Assembly (NCBI GenBank): GCA_027924585.1
Contig: BSBM01000643.1
Coordinates: forward strand, 17,904,501-17,968,500
Source of the DNA: Larix kaempferi
Lineage: Eukaryota; Streptophyta; Pinopsida; Pinales; Pinaceae
DNA length: 64,000 nucleotides
Reading direction: 5' to 3'
This document shows, piece by piece, positions 59,345 to 64,000 of the stretch. The notes under the pieces are model-generated. The model searched no databases. It was not told the DNA's origin and saw only the letters and a list, made by a program, of their open reading frames with translations. Numbering within the stretch: the first letter of the stretch is position 1; the number at the start of each line of letters is the position of its first letter. The position numbers and the translations under genes were made by a program.

Positions 59345-62300
59345 GACCAACATTAAATATGTCGCTATGGTTTGACCATGGTTTATGAAGGTTGACTATG
59401 TCTACTATGGTTGATTAAGTTTAACCATATGTAACCATTATTGACTACTTTTTTCCCTTGGTTGACTTTAGTTAACCATGTTTGACTTTGGTTAACCATG
59501 GTTGAATTTTGTTAACCATGGTTGAATTTAGTGAACCGTATGCTTGACTATAGTTAACCATCATTGACTTTAATGATTCATGGTTGATTTTGGTTAACCA
59601 TGGTTGAATTGAGTTAGTCAATGGTTCACCATGTTTGAGTTTCGTTAACCATGGTTGACTTTAATGAACCATAGTCAACTATGGTTAACATTGGTTAGAT
59701 GAGGTTAAGTGGTTGATTATTATTTAACCATGTTTGACTTTAACAAACCATGCTTGACTTTGGTTAATCATGCTTGACTTTAGTTTGACCATAGATAACC
59801 ATGGTTGACTTTAGTGAACCATGTTTGATTTTAGTTAACCATGGTTGAATTTATTTACCATGGTTGACTATATTTACCATGGTCGACTAAGTTTAACCAT
59901 AGTTAACCCTGGTCGACTATTGTTTGACCATGGTTGGATTTAGTGAACCATTTGGCCACAGTTTAGCATGGTTAATTATTGTTTAACCATGCTTGACTTT
60001 AATTAACCATTGTTGACTTTAATGAACCATGGTTGAATTGAGATACCAATGGTTGACTTAAGTGAACCACGCTTAAATATGGTTAACTTTTTTTACATAA
60101 CGTTGACCATGTTTGACTATGTTTGACCATCATTATATACATGATAAAAAATACATATGATTACTTAACCATGGTTAACTATATTTGCCATGGTTGACCA
60201 CAGTAGGCCATAGATAACCATTCTTGACTATTGTTTGAACATTGCTGACTTTAGTGAACCATGTGGCCATAGTTTACCTCAGTTAATTATTATTTAACCA
60301 AGCTTAACTATAGTTAACCATCGTTGACTTTAATAAACCATGGTTGAATTGAGATATCAATGGTTAACTACATTTGACTTTGGTTAACCATGGTTGACTT
60401 TAATGAACCATTGTTGACTATGGTTGACATTTGTTAGATAAGGTTAAGGCATGGTTGACTATTATTTAACCATGTTTGACTTTACTAAACCATGTTTGAC
60501 CATGTGTAACGATGTTTGAATGTCAATAAGCATGTTTGATTATGGTTGACTATTGTTTATTATGTTTGATCATGGTCGAGAAAGTTAAACCTTGGATAAC
60601 CATAGTTGACTATGGTTTAACCATGGTTGATGAAGGTTGACTATGGTTTAACCATGGTTGATGAAGGTTGACTATGTTTACCATGTGGTTTACTATTTTA
60701 AACCATAGGTAATCATGGTTTACTATTGTTTTAACATGGTTAACTTTAGTTAACCATGGATGACTTTGGTTAAACTTGGTTGACTTTAATAAATCATATT
60801 TGACTGTGGTTAACCATGGTTGACTTTAGTGAACCATAGTTGACTATGGTTGACATTGGTTAGCTAAGGTTAAGTCATTGTTAACTATTATTTGACCATG
60901 GTTGAATTTAGCGAACCATGTTTAACTTTGGTTGACCATGGATGAATGTAGGTTGGCCACAGTTAAACCATGGTTGACTTCATTGAACCATGGTTGGATA
61001 TAATGAACCAAGGTTAACTTTGGTTAACCATGTTTGAATTTAGTACCCATTGTTGACTTTTGGTGACACATGCTTGATTATGGTTGAATTTTGTTAACTG
61101 AGGTTGGCCATGGACAATTATTATTAGCCACGTTTGACCAGGGTTAACCATGTTTGGCTATAGTTGATTCTAGTTTAAAATTGGTTGACCATGGTTCATT
61201 GTGTTTGACTATGGTTGACAACAGTTAACTATGGTAGAGTATGGTAGACAATGGATGACCATGGTTTGGCATGTTTGACCATGTGTGATGATGTTTGAAT
61301 GTTAGTAACCATATTTGATTATGGTTTACCATTTTTTACTATGTTTGACCATGGTTGAGAAAGTTAAACCTTGGGTGACCATAGCTAACTATGGTTTGAC
61401 AATGGTTGATGAAGGTTGACTATGTTTAACCATAGATAATCATGGTTGACTATTGTTTGAACATGGTTAAATTTAGTTAACCATGTTTGAATTTGGTTAA
61501 CAATGGTGGACTTTACTTAAATATGGTTGACTTTAATTAACCATAGTTTCCTATTGGTTAACCATGGTTGACTTTATTAAACCATAGTTAACTATGGTTG
61601 ACATTAGTTAGCTAAGGTTAAGTCATGGTTGACTATTATCTTGCAATGATTGACTTTAGTGAACTGTGTTTGACTTTGGTTAACCATGGATGACTTTAGT
61701 TTGATCATAGTTAAACCATCGTTGACTTTAGTGAACCATGATTGACTTTAATGAACCATGTTTGACTTTAGTTAGCCATGGTTGAATTTAGTGAACCATA
61801 GTTAATTATTGTTGACATTGGTTAGGTATGTTTAAGTATGTTTAACCATCATGATGAATATTGTTTGACCATGTAGTTGACTTTCATTAACCATGGTTTA
61901 CTTTGGTTAACCATGTTTGAATTTAGCTACCCATTGTTGAATTTTGGTGAAACATGCTTGAATATGGTTGAATTTGGTTAAGTGAGGTTGATGACAGACA
62001 ATTATTATTGACCAATTTTAGCCAAGGTTAACCATGTTTGGCTATCGTTGACCATAGTTTGAAAGTGGTTGACTATGGTTGACAAAGGTTAACTATGTTT
62101 GACTTTGTTTAAACATGATTGATTTTGGTTAACCATGGTTGACTTTAATGAACCATAGTGGATTATGGTTAACCATGGTTAACTTTAGTGAACCATAGTT
62201 GAATATGGTTGACATTGGTTAACTAAGGTTAAGTCATGGTTCATTATTATTTAAACCTAGTTGACTTTAGAAAGCCATCATTGACTTTCATTAACCGTTT

Positions 62301-62416
62301 TTGTCTTTAGCTTGACCATAGTTATTCAAGGTTGACTTTAGTGAACCAATTTTGACTTTAGTTAACCACAATTGAGTTTATTTACAATAGTTGACTTTAT
62401 TTACCATGTTTGTGAT
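59345..62416. repeat. 3 kb minisatellite, 20 bp unit with CCATGG and TTGAC
   Basis: The basic unit is close to TTAACCATGGTTGACTTTAG. Runs with exact 20 bp spacing are visible, for example near 59470-59540. I estimate about 150 degenerate units. AACCATGGTT is a 10 bp palindrome, and TTGAC(C/T) is the W-box core known to bind WRKY factors. A longer block, ACTATGGTTGACATTGGTTAG followed by GGTTAAG and TGACTATTATTT, recurs near 59675, 60410, 60845, 61585 and 62200, which shows higher-order duplication. No frame runs through. Confidence 0.9.
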
Positions 62417-63555
62417 TGAGCATATACTCATATTATTATAGATTAGTAATTGAGAAATCCACTTTTTAAGGATATCACCCTTTAATTAATGTGATATAAG
62501 TTCAACATAATAGTTAACACATAAGTAATGGTTAACTATGAATAAATTAATATAATCCTTATTTTAGGGAAAGGAAGCAACTTCTATTCCTTTAACACTA
62601 GTAATTGGATTTTCTAGGCCCATGGTAATAAGTGAGCTAAATATGATATTTTAATTTATAAAGTAAAAAAACAAAGGTAGGGTGATGGATATCAAAAAGG
62701 TGAAATTACCTACCTTGCATGGGATATTTCTATGTCAATTTTAATGAAACCTCTCCTCCAGAACCAACAGATCATTGGATCCTTCCCCTTTACGTTTCGT
62801 CTTTCCTTCCTCTTGCCTTCCTTTATGAACTATCTATTACTACTTACCTTGGAAATAAGAGATGAGTATGTCCCTGGCTAAGTCGAATGTGGTAGATCAG
62901 TCTTGATTTGCTATGTTTGTGAGTGTAAGGAGGAATCAAGATGTAGACCAAAGGGATTAATAATATAATAAATAAAACCTTGATTGCATCCACCATTTTT
63001 TTATCATTGTCTCTCTCCTCAACTCTAAATGAATTTTTTTTTTTCTGAAACCTCTTTGCTTGGGATTATAAGGCCCTATATTTCTCCATGTTATGAGTGA
63101 TTTCCATATAAGTCACATAACAATGTCACTAGGATAGTGAGTACTTCTGTAAAATAGGACACAACTACGGGGAATGACTACATGTCTTACATATTTCATA
63201 ATATTCATTAGATGATATTTTGGGGAAGGGACTTGGTATAGTGTTGGGTATAAAATCCCCCTATTAGCACAAGGAACTCATTCACAAGGTGTCCCTCTAT
63301 CTTACATACAATAAACCACACTTGTTTGGAACCCATTATAGGCCTGGTCAATTCTTGTATATGCTCTATGAGATCCAATAGTTGGTTCTAAACTTGCGAA
63401 ATCTCTAGAGATGCATTGGAAGAAAACATGACTATAACATGACTAATAAGTGCCAATGTTTAATAAACATGATTCTTTTTTACATAATTATGATTATGTC
63501 TTATTAAGATGTATGGGAAAATATGAATCACGACTCATAAAGGATCCTTGCTGAA
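62417..63555. other. Spacer with no supported gene
   Basis: I see no motif or repeat partner here beyond a T-rich run near 63030-63045. Confidence 0.35.
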
Positions 63556-63700
63556 CTACATGACAGTCTTGTTGGAAAACATTTTGGAGGTTACACTACT
63601 GTACATCAAGTAATCCGAGCGCGATATTATTGGCCAACACATTTAAATATGTGCATGCTTATGCTATAAAATGTAAATCTTGTAAAAAAAGAAGGAAAAG
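63556..63700 (+). pseudogene. Fragment of a gypsy integrase zinc-binding domain
   Basis: The frame reads LHDSLVGKHFGGYTTVHQVI, then ARYYWPTHLN. After a one-base shift it gives VHAYAIKCKSCKK. The H...H and CKSC residues and the YYWP motif match the integrase H2C2 domain of plant Ty3 elements. Upstream a decayed RCMGKYESRLIKDP fits the same domain. It is followed by an A/G-rich run (63676-63730). The rest of pol is not in the window. Confidence 0.65.
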
Positions 63701-63716
63701 AAAAAAATGAGAAAGT

Positions 63717-64000
63717 AAAAAAGAAAAGAACTACACACATATGTCTTGTCATCTCTCTTTATCCCTGACTAGAAGACATAACCTTGTGTCGTATACCAGA
63801 ATAGAGTCCCCGACAATGATGTCACTCTCCATGTTGTCTTCCAAGTTATACCCTTGGTGTTCTCACTCACAAAAAGGAAAAAATCCAAGGCATTATGTGC
63901 AAGATACACCTATCCTATTCCACTCTAGACCTTCAAGCCATTTCTTGGAATAGAGGGGGTACCCTATATGTTCCTAATGTAATTCTCTTTGTTTGTAACC
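63717..64000. other. Window end, unassigned
   Basis: An open frame at 63741-63953 has no motif I recognise. It may be sequence of the same retroelement as the integrase fragment. Confidence 0.25.

Noticed and set aside
59345-62416. Minisatellite as telomeric or CRISPR-type array
   Set aside because: The unit is not the plant telomere TTTAGGG. Units are degenerate and contiguous without unique spacers, and the genome is eukaryotic.
1-64000. tRNA, rRNA or other structured RNA genes
   Set aside because: No cloverleaf with T-loop GGTTCGAATCC-type box and no rRNA core motif was found on reading; a tRNAscan or Rfam search would be needed to exclude degenerate ones.

Overview
The window reads as land-plant nuclear DNA, most likely from a seed plant with a large, transposon-filled genome; a gymnosperm would fit but is not proven. 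It holds old Ty3/gypsy and Ty1/copia LTR elements, an L1-type LINE with an RNase H domain, MITE-like inverted repeats, AT-rich spacers and a 3 kb minisatellite. I see no intact host gene, rRNA, tRNA, CRISPR array or bacterial-type operon. Almost every reading frame is broken, and many stops (TAG, TAA, TGA) could be C-to-T changes of CAG, CAA or CGA, as expected in methylated, silenced transposons.

Layout. (1) 1-11370: a Ty3-like element. It has the end of a 5' LTR, a primer site, a long leader with four ~105 bp repeats, gag with a ~93 bp internal repeat, and a protease, but no reverse transcriptase or integrase. Its 3' end, with the 803 bp LTR, is present twice in tandem (2.5 kb unit). (2) 11532-14885: a hairpin-prone MITE-like element with a (TA)n core, a possible decayed coding stretch, and a 1.3 kb AT-rich repeat. 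(3) 14902-16222: a retrocopy with poly(A) tail and 16 bp target-site duplications, carrying an unrecognised protein frame. (4) 17480-21706 and 34832-41000: an older minus-strand element and its flanks, split by (5), a 13,125 bp Ty3/gypsy element at 21707-34831. That element has 1.4 kb LTRs, a GATCT target duplication, a single gag-pol frame and an extra ORF downstream of integrase. A relative of the extra ORF lies in the older minus-strand element. (6) 34837-41000: repeated GGTCGA-rich sequence with direct and inverted copies. (7) 42035-47783: a non-autonomous copia-like element (TTTAC duplication) whose gag is split by a 1,953 bp solo LTR (GCTGA duplication). (8) 47789-51138: non-coding sequence with a duplicated segment. 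(9) 51152-57517: a full-length LINE on the minus strand with a 13 bp target duplication. (10) 58095-58260: a MITE-like element with perfect 30 bp inverted arms. (11) 59345-62416: a 20 bp minisatellite of roughly 150 units with a CCATGG palindrome and a TTGAC (W-box) core. (12) 63556-63700: a fragment of a gypsy integrase.

No genes act together as a host pathway. The functional logic is that of nested retrotransposons: LTR promoters (TATA boxes located in three LTR families), primer sites, gag-pol frames, target-site duplications and later decay. The observations I rate highest are the shared extra ORF with its possible own promoter, the unrecognised retrocopy, the W-box minisatellite, and the five zinc knuckles in one gag. 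Percentages and unit counts are estimates by eye.
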